In this document: positions 25,958 through 34,956 of the stretch, piece after piece | Layout: every line of letters starts with the position of its first letter | Numbering within the stretch: the first letter of the stretch is position 1 | Source of the DNA: JAWWPG01 sp038254365 | GTDB taxonomy: Bacteria; Actinomycetota; Actinomycetes; Propionibacteriales; Nocardioidaceae | Direction: 5' to 3' | Assembly: GCA_038254365.1 (NCBI GenBank) | Contig: JBBSGI010000005.1 | Location: forward strand, 1-64,000 | DNA: 64,000 nt | Notes under the pieces: generated by a model | What the model was told of the DNA's origin: nothing | Seen by the model: only the letters and a program-made list of their open reading frames with translations | Databases searched by the model: none | Made by a program: the position numbers and the translations under genes

Positions 25958-26629
25958 TCAGAAGAGCCGGGCGGTGGGGTCGTCCATGCCGCGCAGGTCG
26001 TCGTAGTCCACGACAACGCAGGCGATGCCACGGTCCGCGGCCAAGGTGCGAGCCTGCGGTTTGATCTCCTGCGCCGCGAAAATGCCGCGGACCGGGGCCA
26101 GCAGCGGGTCGCGGTTCAGTAGGTCCAGGTAACGGGTCAGCTGCTCGACCCCGTCGATCTCGCCCCGGCGTTTGATCTCGACCGCGACCGACCCGGCTCC
26201 GTCGCGGCACAACAGGTCGACTGGCCCGATGGCCGTGGGGTACTCCCGCCGTACCAGCGACAGGCCCATCCCGAGCCGCACCGGATGCTCGGCGAGCAGC
26301 TCCTGCAAGTGCTTCTCGACCCCGTCCTTCTGCAGCCCCGGATCGACACCGAGCTCGTACGTCGACTCGAAGAGCATCTCCTCGATGAGGATGCGCAACG
26401 TGTCGCCGCTCTTCGCCTCCACGACCCACTCGACCGCGCCATCCGCCGGGTGGCCCTCGACAAGCGTGCAGGGCGGAGACATCCAGTTCAGCGGCTTGTA
26501 CGAGCCGCCGTCGGAGTGCACGAGGACCGAACCGTCGGCCTTGACGATCAGCAGCCGGGTCGCCATCGGCAGGTGTGCGGTCAGCCGGCCGGCGTAGTCC
26601 ACCTGGCAACGGGCGATGACAAGGCGCAC
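25958..26629 (-). CDS. nucS: Mismatch-specific endonuclease NucS (EndoMS)
   Basis: Cuts both strands at G-T, G-G and T-T mismatches and provides mismatch repair in actinobacteria that lack MutS/MutL. The N-terminal DNA-binding beta domain is followed by a RecB-like nuclease with GPVDLLCRDGAGSVAVEIKRRG, holding the D-x13-ExK catalytic pattern. The C-terminus ends ARLF, a candidate sliding-clamp peptide. The GTG at 26629 gives 223 residues, normal for the family. It is divergent from the dehydrogenase gene at 26691. Confidence 0.94.
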   Translation of the reverse strand: MRLVIARCQVDYAGRLTAHLPMATRLLIVKADGSVLVHSDGGSYKPLNWMSPPCTLVEGHPADGAVEWVVEAKSGDTLRILIEEMLFESTYELGVDPGLQKDGVEKHLQELLAEHPVRLGMGLSLVRREYPTAIGPVDLLCRDGAGSVAVEIKRRGEIDGVEQLTRYLDLLNRDPLLAPVRGIFAAQEIKPQARTLAADRGIACVVVDYDDLRGMDDPTARLF

Positions 26630-26690
26630 GGGACAAGTCTCGCGGCTGCGCTGTTTCGTCCGCCGAGGGGGCTCGTGAAAGACTCCTGAC

Positions 26691-28472
26691 ATGGCACGAG
26701 AGTTCACCACCATCGGCGTCGTCGGTCTCGGGACGATGGGCGCGGGTATCGCGGAAGTCTTTGCCCGCAACGGCTTCGCCGTCGTCGGGATCGAGCAGGG
26801 TGAGGAGCAGGTCGAGCGTGGTCGGGCCCACGTCCAGCACTCGACGGACCGCGCGGTCAAGCGTGGGAAGCTGCAGCCCGACGAGCAGCAGGCGATCTTC
26901 GACCGGCTCACCTTGTCGACGTCGCTGAGCGACCTCAAGGAGTGCGACCTCGTCGTCGAGGCGGTGGTCGAACATCTCGACCTGAAGCGCAGCATCTTCC
27001 AGCAGCTCGACGAGGTCGTCAGACCGGACGCCGTGCTGGCGACGAACACCTCCTCGCTCAGTGTCACGGAGATCTCCGCGGCGACGTCGCAGCCGGGCCG
27101 GGTGATCGGCCTGCACTTCTTCAACCCGGCACCGGTACAGCAGTTCGTCGAGGTGATCCGCACGGTGGTCACCGAGCCAGGCGTCGTCGAGGACATGAAG
27201 GCGCTGGCCAGGCGCCTCGGCAAGAACCCGGTATCGGTGGGGGACAGGGCCGGCTTCATCGCCAACTCCCTGCTCTTCGGCTACCTCAACCATGCCGTGT
27301 CCATGTACGAGAGCCACTACGCGGCGCGAGAGGACATCGACGCGGCCATGAGGCTCGGCTGCCGGTACCCGATGGGTCCGCTCGCCCTGCTCGACTTGAT
27401 CGGCCTGGATACGGCGTACGAGATTCTCGAGACGATGTACCGCCAGGGCCGTAACCGGTTGCACGCCCCGGCACCGATCCTCAAGCAGATGGTCACCGCC
27501 GGCCTGCTCGGTCGGAAGACCGGCCGAGGGCTCTACACCTATGAGGCGGCCGACAGCCCGGTGATGGTCGCCGACGCGGAGTCGCCCACTCCTGAGTCGG
27601 CGCCGCAGATGCGCCGCCCGGTCGGCCGCGTCGGTGTGGTCGGCTCCGGCACGATGGCTACCGGGATCGTGGAAGTCTTCGCCAGGGCCGGCCTCGAGGT
27701 CACCTACGTGACGCGGAGCCCCGAGAAGGTCGCCAAGGTCCGTGAGGTGGTGTCACGCAGCATGGAGAAGGCGGTCCAGCGCGGCCGGCTGGAGGCGCCG
27801 GCCCGTGAGGCGGCCCTGGCTCTCGTGCACGGCTCCACCTCACTGGACGACCTAGCCGGCGCCGACTTCGTCGTCGAGGCGGTCGCGGAAGATCTCAGCG
27901 TGAAGAAGGCACTCTTTGAGAACCTCGACGAGATCTGCAAGCCGGGCACGCTTCTTGCCACTACGACGTCGTCGCTTCCGGTGATCGAGATCGCCTCGGT
28001 GACCAGCCGCCCTTCCGACGTGGTGGGCATGCACTTCTTCAACCCCGCGCAGGTGATGGAGCTCGTGGAGGTGGTCTCGACCGTCTCGACGTCGCCCGAG
28101 GTCACCGAGACCGCCAGGGCACTGTGCCACGCCATCGGCAAGTACCCGGTGGCGTGCGGTGACCGGGCGGGCTTCGTGGTCAACGCGTTGCTCTTCCCCT
28201 ACCTCAACGACGCGGTGCGCATGCTGGAGGCCCACTACGCCGATGCCGACGACATCGACACCGCGATGAAGCAGGGGTGTGCGCTGCCCATGGGGCCGTT
28301 CGAGCTGCTCGACGTCGTGGGCAATGACGTCTCCCTGGCCATCCAACGTCAGCTCTACCTCGAGTTCCGCGAGCCCGGATTCGCGCCCGCACCCCTCCTC
28401 GAGCATCTGGTGACCGCCGGCTACCTCGGCCGCAAGACGGGGCGCGGGTTCCGCGACTACTCCGCGCGCTGA
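26691..28472 (+). CDS. Tandem 3-hydroxyacyl-CoA dehydrogenase (3-hydroxybutyryl-CoA dehydrogenase family)
   Basis: A 593-residue internal duplication of a complete ~290-residue dehydrogenase, joined by a ~20-residue acidic/Pro linker. Each half has an NAD fold (GLGTMGAG near residue 11; GSGTMATG near 319), a TSSL serine, the HFFNP catalytic histidine (H142 and H448), an acidic catalytic region and the C-terminal GRKTGRG dimerisation end. The first half keeps the standard NAD loop; in the second the third glycine is Ala. It probably reduces acetoacetyl-CoA or oxidises 3-hydroxyacyl-CoA, serving the ethylmalonyl-CoA pathway. Starts at ATG 26691. Confidence 0.9.
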   Translation: MAREFTTIGVVGLGTMGAGIAEVFARNGFAVVGIEQGEEQVERGRAHVQHSTDRAVKRGKLQPDEQQAIFDRLTLSTSLSDLKECDLVVEAVVEHLDLKRSIFQQLDEVVRPDAVLATNTSSLSVTEISAATSQPGRVIGLHFFNPAPVQQFVEVIRTVVTEPGVVEDMKALARRLGKNPVSVGDRAGFIANSLLFGYLNHAVSMYESHYAAREDIDAAMRLGCRYPMGPLALLDLIGLDTAYEILETMYRQGRNRLHAPAPILKQMVTAGLLGRKTGRGLYTYEAADSPVMVADAESPTPESAPQMRRPVGRVGVVGSGTMATGIVEVFARAGLEVTYVTRSPEKVAKVREVVSRSMEKAVQRGRLEAPAREAALALVHGSTSLDDLAGADFVVEAVAEDLSVKKALFENLDEICKPGTLLATTTSSLPVIEIASVTSRPSDVVGMHFFNPAQVMELVEVVSTVSTSPEVTETARALCHAIGKYPVACGDRAGFVVNALLFPYLNDAVRMLEAHYADADDIDTAMKQGCALPMGPFELLDVVGNDVSLAIQRQLYLEFREPGFAPAPLLEHLVTAGYLGRKTGRGFRDYSAR

Positions 28473-28489
28473 ACACCTCCGAGCCCACC

Positions 28490-29251
28490 ATGGGAACCGA
28501 CCATCGGATCCGTTCGAACTCGATCCTGCCCGCCCGCCGAGAGCCGCTCGAGCTGACCACCGCGGACGGTCTGCGCCTCGTGGGTGAGGTTGCCCTGCCG
28601 CCCGAAGATGGTCCGGTCGCCACCATGCTCTGCCTGCATCCGCTGCCCACTCACGGCGGCATGATGGACAGCCAGATCTTCCGGAAGGCGGCCGCGAGGC
28701 TCCCTGCCCTGGCCCAGCTTGCCGTCGTGCGCTTCAACACCCGAGGTACGACAAGCGTGCAGGGCACCAGCGAAGGCGTCTTCGACCACGGGGTGGCGGA
28801 GCGTTTCGACGTGGCCGCGGCGGTCGAGTATGTCGAGTTCTCCGGGCTGCCCAGCTGCTGGCTGGTGGGCTGGTCGTTCGGCACGGACCTGGCGCTGCGG
28901 CACGGGAACGAGCCTTCCGTGGTCGGCGCCGTGCTCCTCTCGCCGCCGCTCAAAACCAGCACCGACGCCGACCTCGCGGCGTGGGCGGCATCCGGCAAGC
29001 CACTCGTGGCGATCGTGCCCGAGCACGACGACTACCTGCGGCCCGACGCGGCGCGCCGGCGGTTCGCCGCGATCCCCCAGGCGGAGGTCATCGCCGTACC
29101 CGACGGGAAGCATCTCTGGGTCGGCCAGGCCGACACCGTGCTCGACCTCGTCGTGCAGCATCTCAACCCGGCGGCCTCTCCGTTGCCGACCACCTGGGAC
29201 GGCGAGATGTGGCGTGCGGCTTCCCCGGTTCTCGGCCGGCCCCGGGAGTAG
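28490..29251 (+). CDS. Alpha/beta hydrolase
   Basis: A 253-residue single-domain hydrolase. The nucleophile elbow GWSFGT holds the serine, VPEHDDYL supplies a candidate acid, and GKHLW the histidine near residue 217. The opening LCLHPLPTHGGMMDSQ resembles the oxyanion-hole loop of CocE/YfhR-like esterases. The substrate is unknown. It starts 17 bp after the dehydrogenase, probably in one transcript, and converges on the AI-2E transporter gene with 7 bp between stops. Confidence 0.82.
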   Translation: MGTDHRIRSNSILPARREPLELTTADGLRLVGEVALPPEDGPVATMLCLHPLPTHGGMMDSQIFRKAAARLPALAQLAVVRFNTRGTTSVQGTSEGVFDHGVAERFDVAAAVEYVEFSGLPSCWLVGWSFGTDLALRHGNEPSVVGAVLLSPPLKTSTDADLAAWAASGKPLVAIVPEHDDYLRPDAARRRFAAIPQAEVIAVPDGKHLWVGQADTVLDLVVQHLNPAASPLPTTWDGEMWRAASPVLGRPRE

Positions 29252-29258
29252 GTCTCGC

Positions 29259-30455
29259 TCAGGCGTCCTCCTGGCGCCGTACGACGATCTCCCGGGTGAG
29301 CAGCAGCACGGCGGCCGCCATCGGGATGGCGAGCATCGCCCCGACGACGCCCATCAGCGACCCGCCGATGAGCACGGCGACCACGGTCACGACTCCCGGC
29401 ACGTCGACGGAGGACCGCATCACGCGGGGGTAAAGGACGTAGTTCTCGATCTGCTGATAGACCAGGTAGAAGAGCACGCAGGCGACGCCGATGCCGAGGG
29501 ATGTCGCGAATCCGATGATCGACACCAGGACGGCGGCGATGGTGGCCCCGATCAGCGGGATGAAGTCCAGCACCGTGACGACGAGAGCCAGCGCGAGCGC
29601 GTACTTGCCGAGCCCGGCGAGCTCGAGGAAGACGAACGAGGTGGTGCCGGCGCACATGGCGACCACGAAGGCCCCCGAGACGTAACCGCCGACGCCACGC
29701 AGGATCTCGTCGCCCAGGTGGGTGACCCGCTCGCGGCGGGAGGCGGGGGCCAGCGAGTAGACGGCGCTCTTGATCTGGGGCAACGCCGAGAGGAAGTAGA
29801 GGGTCATGACCAGCACCAGGAATGCGTTGAGCAGACCGCTGAGGACCGCCAGGCCCACGGTGAAGATGCTGCCGAACGCGCTCGTCGCGAGCGAGGGGTC
29901 CTGCAGCTTCTCGGTCACCTTGTCGATGACGCCGTACCTTGCGTCCAGGTCCCGGATGGTGCCGTTCTGCCGGAGGGAGTCGAGCCACTGGGGACCATTG
30001 CTGATGATCTGGGCGATCTGGTCCCGGAGCACGGGCACCAGCGAGAAGACGAACAAGATGAGGACGGCGAGCACGCCGAGCGCCACCACGATGACCGCCC
30101 AGCGTCGGGTCACTCCGCGACGTTGCAGCCACTCGACCAACGGGTTGAGACCCACCGCGAGGAAGATCGAGACCAGGACGAGCACGATGACCGACCTCGC
30201 CTCGCGCACTGCGATGCCGAGTGCCAGCGCGAGCAGCACACCAAGGCCGGTCCAGAAGCCCTTGTAGAAGGGCGAGTGGCGCGATATCGGTGGGCCTGGC
30301 ACCCCGAACGGGTGCTCCTCGCTGTCCAACGCGGACTGGTACGACGAGGACCCGGGGGAAGCGTCGAGGGGAGGGTCGCTGGTGGAGCTGTGCGGTGGAT
30401 CAGCTTTCCCGGACAGACTCTCCAGCGGATGAGGAGTCTCCGCGGGCGCCGACAT
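29259..30455 (-). CDS. AI-2E family transporter
   Basis: A 398-residue protein with a Pro/Ser-rich cytoplasmic N-terminal region (about residues 1-65) and about eight transmembrane segments of the AI-2E transporter family (TqsA/YhhQ-like). Typical motifs are SIFLAVGLNPLVEWLQRRG, the central DFIPLIGATIAA and the C-terminal MLAIPMAAAV. Family members export autoinducer-2 or act as Na+/H+ antiporters; the substrate here is unknown. It is the last gene of the mce-ccr-coiled coil run on the minus strand. Confidence 0.88.
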   Translation of the reverse strand: MSAPAETPHPLESLSGKADPPHSSTSDPPLDASPGSSSYQSALDSEEHPFGVPGPPISRHSPFYKGFWTGLGVLLALALGIAVREARSVIVLVLVSIFLAVGLNPLVEWLQRRGVTRRWAVIVVALGVLAVLILFVFSLVPVLRDQIAQIISNGPQWLDSLRQNGTIRDLDARYGVIDKVTEKLQDPSLATSAFGSIFTVGLAVLSGLLNAFLVLVMTLYFLSALPQIKSAVYSLAPASRRERVTHLGDEILRGVGGYVSGAFVVAMCAGTTSFVFLELAGLGKYALALALVVTVLDFIPLIGATIAAVLVSIIGFATSLGIGVACVLFYLVYQQIENYVLYPRVMRSSVDVPGVVTVVAVLIGGSLMGVVGAMLAIPMAAAVLLLTREIVVRRQEDA

Positions 30456-30491
30456 GGGGTCAACCTTGGCACACCCGGACTCCAGGCACGG

Positions 30492-31781
30492 CTACTGCGG
30501 TCTCTCCGCGTCGCCCTCGCCGGGTGCCGCCTCCTGGTCGCTCGCGCCGGGGCCTGCCACTTCCGTACTTTCGGCGCCGGCGGGGTCCGCCAAGTCCAGC
30601 ATCGGCGGCTCGACCCCGGCGTCCGAGAACGACCTCAGCACGTCCTGGAGCTGACCGAGCTGCGCGACGATGCCGTCGCGCCTGGCCTGGAGGACCTCGA
30701 GGTCGCGTTGGGTGGCGGCCTGCCGGCGTTCGGCGTCGGCCTCGGCGTTCCGTACGATCTGCTCGGCCTGCTTGCGCGCAGCGGTAACCAGCTGCTCGGC
30801 CTGGCGGCGCGAGCGGGCGACCGTCTTCTCGCTCTCGGTGGTCGCCTGCTCGCGATGCTTGGTTGCGGTGGAGATCGCCTCGCGCGCGCGCGCCTCCGCC
30901 CCGTTCGCCTGGGTCTCGGCCTCTTCGACCAGCCGACTCGTCTCGGCCAGGGCGAGCGAGTGGCGCTCCGCCGCCTCCTTGGTCAGGCGCTCCTTCTCGA
31001 CGGCGAGCATGCGGCGGGCCTCCATGGTCTCCCGGTCCGCCGAGGCTCTGAGCTGCTCGGCCTCCCGCCGGGTCGTCGTCCGCAGCGCGTTCACCTCCTG
31101 CTGAGCCGCCAGCCGTAGCTGCTCGGCCTCCCGCTTGGCGGAGGCGACGATGTCTTGGGCCTCGGCCCGGGCCAGGGAGCGCTCTTGCTCGGCCTCGGCG
31201 AGCACCGACGTCCGCCGCTCGTCGATCTCCTGCATCTGTACGGTACGGATGTCCTCCGCCTCCTTCTCGGCGTCCGCCCGCAACGCGGCCGCCTCGGAGA
31301 CGATGCGGGACCGCGACTCCTCCGCGGCCTGGTGGGCCCGGGAGCGTACGGCGTCGGCCTCCTCCTGGGCGAGCCGTAGCATGGCGGCCGCTCGACCACC
31401 GAGACCGGCGTACGTCGGGGTCTCCGACTCGGAAACCCGCTGCTCGAGCTCTTTGACCTGCGCCCGCAGGTGGCGGACCTCCTGCTGGGCGGCTCGGTCG
31501 GTCTGTGCCCGCTCCGACCGAGCGGCTTCCACCCGCGCGATGTAGGCGTCGACCGTGGCGCGGTCGTAGCCGCCGCGTCGGACGACACCGAAGGAGGGTT
31601 GCGCAGCCGGGGTCTCGACCCAGGGCCGCTGCGGCGACGTGGCCGACTCGTCGGCCGCGTCGCCGGGCGGGGAGTCGAAGATGGACAGTCGGGGATGCTC
31701 TGCTGGAGGCGGCTGTTCGCTCATCGGTGTCTGCAATCCCTCAGTCCTGGTCGCGGAGTCCCCGCGATGGTTGTCCGTCAT
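30492..31781 (-). CDS. DivIVA-like long coiled-coil protein (FilP/Scy position)
   Basis: A 429-residue protein. A Pro-rich N-terminus is followed by a DivIVA-like element FGVVRRGGYDRATVDAYIARV near residue 64 and then about 280 residues of uninterrupted Glu/Ala/Arg-rich coiled coil, ending in an acidic tail. From memory, S. coelicolor encodes the polarity scaffolds Scy and FilP next to mce/atoB/meaB; this gene has the same neighbourhood, so it is a positional counterpart. The start lies 2 bp after the ccr stop, implying coupled translation. A cytoskeletal role in cell-pole growth is inferred. Confidence 0.8.
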   Translation of the reverse strand: MTDNHRGDSATRTEGLQTPMSEQPPPAEHPRLSIFDSPPGDAADESATSPQRPWVETPAAQPSFGVVRRGGYDRATVDAYIARVEAARSERAQTDRAAQQEVRHLRAQVKELEQRVSESETPTYAGLGGRAAAMLRLAQEEADAVRSRAHQAAEESRSRIVSEAAALRADAEKEAEDIRTVQMQEIDERRTSVLAEAEQERSLARAEAQDIVASAKREAEQLRLAAQQEVNALRTTTRREAEQLRASADRETMEARRMLAVEKERLTKEAAERHSLALAETSRLVEEAETQANGAEARAREAISTATKHREQATTESEKTVARSRRQAEQLVTAARKQAEQIVRNAEADAERRQAATQRDLEVLQARRDGIVAQLGQLQDVLRSFSDAGVEPPMLDLADPAGAESTEVAGPGASDQEAAPGEGDAERPQ

Positions 31782-31783
31782 GG

Positions 31784-33121
31784 CTACACGCCGCTGAACC
31801 TGGTGATCGCGTCCAGATGGCGCTCCCGCAGCTCGCGGTCCCGGACCCCGAGGCCGACGTCGGGTGATAGGCAGAGTACTCCGACCTTGCCCTGATGCTG
31901 GTTCCTGTGCACCTCATAGGCGGCCTCTCCGGTGCTCTCCAGCGGGTGCGTCTTGCTCAGCGTCGGGTGGATGAGCCCACGGGCGATCAGCCGGTTGGCC
32001 TCCCAGGCCTCCCGGTAGTTCGCGAAGTGTGACCCGATGATCCGCTTGAGGTTCATCCACAGGTAGCGGTTGTCGTACTCGTGCAGGTACCCCGAGGTCG
32101 ATGCGCAGGTCACGATCGTGCCGCCGCGCCGCGCGACGAACGTCGAGGCGCCGAACGTCTCGCGCCCAGGATGCTCGAAAACGATGTCCGGGTCGTCACC
32201 AAGGGTGAGCTCACGGATCCGAGCGCCGAAGCGACGCCACTCGCCCGAGTCCTGGGTGTGCTCATCGCTCCAGAAGTGGTAGTCCTCCGCTCGCCGGTCG
32301 ATGATCAGCTCGGCGCCCATCGAGCGGCACAGCTCAGCCTTGTCGCAGGAAGAGACGACGCACACCGGGAGCGCACCGCCGTTCAGCGCGAGCTGGGTCG
32401 CGTACGAACCGAGCCCACCCGAGGCGCCCCAGATCAGCACGGTGTCGCCCTGCTTCATGGCCGCTCCGTTGGATGACACGAGCTGGCGGTATGCCGTGGA
32501 GTTCACCAGTCCCGGACAGGCTGCCTCCTCCCAGGTGAGGTGCCGCGGCTTCGGCATCAGCTGGTTGGACTTCACCAGGGCGATCTGGGCCAGACCGCCG
32601 AAGTTCGTCTCGAAGCCCCAGATGCGCTGCTCCGGGTCAAGCATGGTGTCGTTGTGGCCGTCCGGACTCTCCAGCTCGACCGACAGACAGTGCGCGACCA
32701 CCTCGTCGCCCGGCTGCCACGTGTGCACCCCCGCACCGGTCCTCAGGACCACGCCAGCGAGGTCCGAGCCGACGACGTGGTACGGCAGGTCGTGCCGCCT
32801 CGACACCGGCGAGAGCCTGCCGTACCGGCGCAGGAAGGTGAAGGTCGGCACCGGCTCGAAGATGCTCGTCCATACCGTGTTGTAGTTGATCGCCGACGCC
32901 ATCACCGCGACCAGGGCCTCGCCGGGACCGAGCTCCGGCACCGCCACGTCGTCGAGGTGAAGGCTGCGGCGAGGGTCCTTGTCCGACGACTCGAGGTCGT
33001 CGAACATCTCGACCTCGTCGTCGTGGACGGTGACGGCCCGGTACGACTCCGGCAACGGCAACTGCGCGAAGTCCTCGCCGGCAGTGTCACCAGCGAGGAT
33101 CGCGCTCAGGATCTCCTGCAT
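31784..33121 (-). CDS. ccr: Crotonyl-CoA carboxylase/reductase
   Basis: NADPH-dependent enzyme of the MDR family that reductively carboxylates crotonyl-CoA to ethylmalonyl-CoA, the defining step of the ethylmalonyl-CoA pathway. The 445-residue sequence carries N81 (INYNTVW), F170 and E171 (WGFETNFGG) and H365 (GSHFANY). These are the four CO2-binding residues described for the Kitasatospora enzyme, at the same numbering, so it should be a true carboxylase and not a plain reductase. The NADPH fold is WGASGGLGSYATQ. It sits between mce and the coiled-coil gene. Confidence 0.96.
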   Translation of the reverse strand: MQEILSAILAGDTAGEDFAQLPLPESYRAVTVHDDEVEMFDDLESSDKDPRRSLHLDDVAVPELGPGEALVAVMASAINYNTVWTSIFEPVPTFTFLRRYGRLSPVSRRHDLPYHVVGSDLAGVVLRTGAGVHTWQPGDEVVAHCLSVELESPDGHNDTMLDPEQRIWGFETNFGGLAQIALVKSNQLMPKPRHLTWEEAACPGLVNSTAYRQLVSSNGAAMKQGDTVLIWGASGGLGSYATQLALNGGALPVCVVSSCDKAELCRSMGAELIIDRRAEDYHFWSDEHTQDSGEWRRFGARIRELTLGDDPDIVFEHPGRETFGASTFVARRGGTIVTCASTSGYLHEYDNRYLWMNLKRIIGSHFANYREAWEANRLIARGLIHPTLSKTHPLESTGEAAYEVHRNQHQGKVGVLCLSPDVGLGVRDRELRERHLDAITRFSGV

Positions 33122-33164
33122 GGCGGCGATGGCTGCCCCTTGACGTCGGTCCGATGTGGCGAGC

Positions 33165-33626
33165 CTAGCGGTCCAAAAGCGTGCGCTCGGCCGGCTCTAC
33201 GAGCTCGACCAGGACTCCGCCGGCATCCTGGGGATGGATGAAGTTGATCCGGCTGTCCGCGGTCCCGCGGCGCGCCTCGTCGTACAGGAGCCGCATCCCG
33301 TGGGACCGCGCGGCCGTCATGGCGTCGTCGATGCTGACCACTCGGTAGGCCACCTGCTGGACGCCCGGTCCCTTCCGCTCGAGGAACTTGGCGATCGCCG
33401 AGTCCGGACCGAGAGGGGCCAGCAGCTGGAGGCGGGCTCCGGTGTCACCCACCGCGAGCATCGCCTCACGCACACCTTGCTCCTCGTTGACCTCCTGGTG
33501 CCCGGCTCGGAAGCCAAAGCTCTCGGCATAGAAGGAGATCGCCTCGTCGAGATCCGGTACGGCGATGCCGACGTGGTCGATGGAAGTGATCAGCCCGGCG
33601 GGGAACACGCTTCCATCGTGGCGCAT
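33165..33626 (-). CDS. mce: Methylmalonyl/ethylmalonyl-CoA epimerase
   Basis: Vicinal oxygen chelate enzyme that interconverts the 2R and 2S forms of methylmalonyl- and ethylmalonyl-CoA. It has the opening HVGIAVPDLDEAISFY with the first metal ligand, NEEQGVREAML, and the closing GVLVELVEP glutamate. The second metal-histidine region, usually GVHHxAY, is GVQQVAYRV here, so the histidine is replaced by glutamine. ATG 33626 gives 153 residues; GTG 33608 (147) is also possible. It is directly upstream of ccr, 43 bp apart, matching the pathway order. Confidence 0.88.
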   Translation of the reverse strand: MRHDGSVFPAGLITSIDHVGIAVPDLDEAISFYAESFGFRAGHQEVNEEQGVREAMLAVGDTGARLQLLAPLGPDSAIAKFLERKGPGVQQVAYRVVSIDDAMTAARSHGMRLLYDEARRGTADSRINFIHPQDAGGVLVELVEPAERTLLDR

Positions 33627-33765
33627 GACGAGACGTCGCGCCAACGTCCTGTGACGCGCCCGACAGTCCAGCAGCGCCCCACGGCTTCGCCCGTGCAGAG
33701 CGCCCTGGGTATCGTTCACCGCGAGGAAGAACCGCGGCAGAAGCACGTGGACTGGAGGAATCGTG

Positions 33766-34956
33766 ATGGCTGGATCTGTGATCGTCGCGGGGGTGCGCAC
33801 CCCGATCGGTCGGCTGCTCGGTGGTCTGAAAGACCTGTCGGCGACCGATCTCGGGGGGGTGGCGATCAAGGGGGCCCTCGAGCGGGCCGGCGTGAGTGCC
33901 GACCAGGTCGACTACGTCATCATGGGCCAGGTACTACAGGCCGGCGCCGGACAGATCCCGGCCCGTCAGGCGGCGGTCAAGGGCGGCATCTCGATGAGCG
34001 TCCCGGCGTTGACCGTCAACAAGGTGTGTCTCTCGGGCATCAACGCGATCACCCTGGCTGACCAGCTGATTCGCGCGGGTGAATGCGTCGTCGTCGTCGC
34101 CGGCGGCATGGAGTCGATGACCAACGCCCCGCACTTGATGACGAAGTCGCGCGAGGGCTACAAGTACGGCGACGTGACGGTTCGCGACCACATGGCTTAC
34201 GACGGCCTGTGGGACGTCTTCACGGATCAGGCCATGGGCGGGCTCACCGAGGCCCGTAACTCCTCCGGCGAAGGCCTCAGCCGGGAGGAGCAGGATGCCT
34301 TCTCCGCGCGGTCGCACCAGCTGGCGGCGGCGGCGTGGAAGAACGGCGTCTTCGTTGATGAGGTCGTGCCCGTGGAGATCCCCCAGCGCCGCGGTGACCC
34401 GGTCGTGGTGAGCGAGGACGAAGGCGTCCGAGCAGACACGACGACGGAGTCGCTCGCCAAGCTACGGCCCGCCTTCGCCAAGGACGGCACGATCACCGCA
34501 GGCTCGTCGTCGCAGATCTCCGACGGTGCGTGCGCCGTCGTGGTCATGAGCAAGTCCAAGGCCGAGGAGCTCGAGCTGAGCTGGCTGGCCGAGATCGGTG
34601 CGTCCGGCCAGGTGGCCGGACCGGACTCGACCCTCCAGTCGCAGCCGGTCAACGCCATCACGGCCGCGTGCGCGAAGGAGGGGATCTCCCCCTCGGATCT
34701 GGAGCTGATCGAGATCAACGAGGCGTTCGCGGCGGTTGGCATCTCCAGCCTCCGCGAGCTCGGCGTGTCCGAGGACCTGGTCAACGTCAACGGTGGCGCG
34801 ATCGCCCTCGGTCACCCGATCGGGATGTCCGGTGCGCGGATCGTCCTGCACCTCGCGCTCGAGCTGCGGCGCCGCGGCGGCGGTGTCGGGGTGGCGGCGC
34901 TCTGCGGCGGCGGTGGGCAAGGTGATGCGCTCATCGTCCGCGTCCCGAAGGCGTGA
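33766..34956 (+). CDS. atoB: Acetyl-CoA C-acetyltransferase (thiolase)
   Basis: Condenses two acetyl-CoA into acetoacetyl-CoA or cleaves it. The 396-residue sequence has the acylated cysteine C88 in VNKVCLSGIN, H350 in GGAIALGHPIGMSG and C380 in ALCGGGGQG. ATG 33766 lies 7 nt after GGAGG; a GTG one codon earlier is less well spaced. It diverges from mce-ccr over a 139-bp intergenic region that must hold both promoters, though no clear hexamers are seen. The stop overlaps the meaB GTG. Confidence 0.95.
   Translation: MAGSVIVAGVRTPIGRLLGGLKDLSATDLGGVAIKGALERAGVSADQVDYVIMGQVLQAGAGQIPARQAAVKGGISMSVPALTVNKVCLSGINAITLADQLIRAGECVVVVAGGMESMTNAPHLMTKSREGYKYGDVTVRDHMAYDGLWDVFTDQAMGGLTEARNSSGEGLSREEQDAFSARSHQLAAAAWKNGVFVDEVVPVEIPQRRGDPVVVSEDEGVRADTTTESLAKLRPAFAKDGTITAGSSSQISDGACAVVVMSKSKAEELELSWLAEIGASGQVAGPDSTLQSQPVNAITAACAKEGISPSDLELIEINEAFAAVGISSLRELGVSEDLVNVNGGAIALGHPIGMSGARIVLHLALELRRRGGGVGVAALCGGGGQGDALIVRVPKA

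Noticed and set aside
28719..31118. A 799-codon plus-strand frame spanning the hydrolase, transporter and coiled-coil genes
   Set aside because: It crosses three well-supported genes, two on the other strand, and its composition is low-complexity Glu/Arg/His typical of antisense frames.
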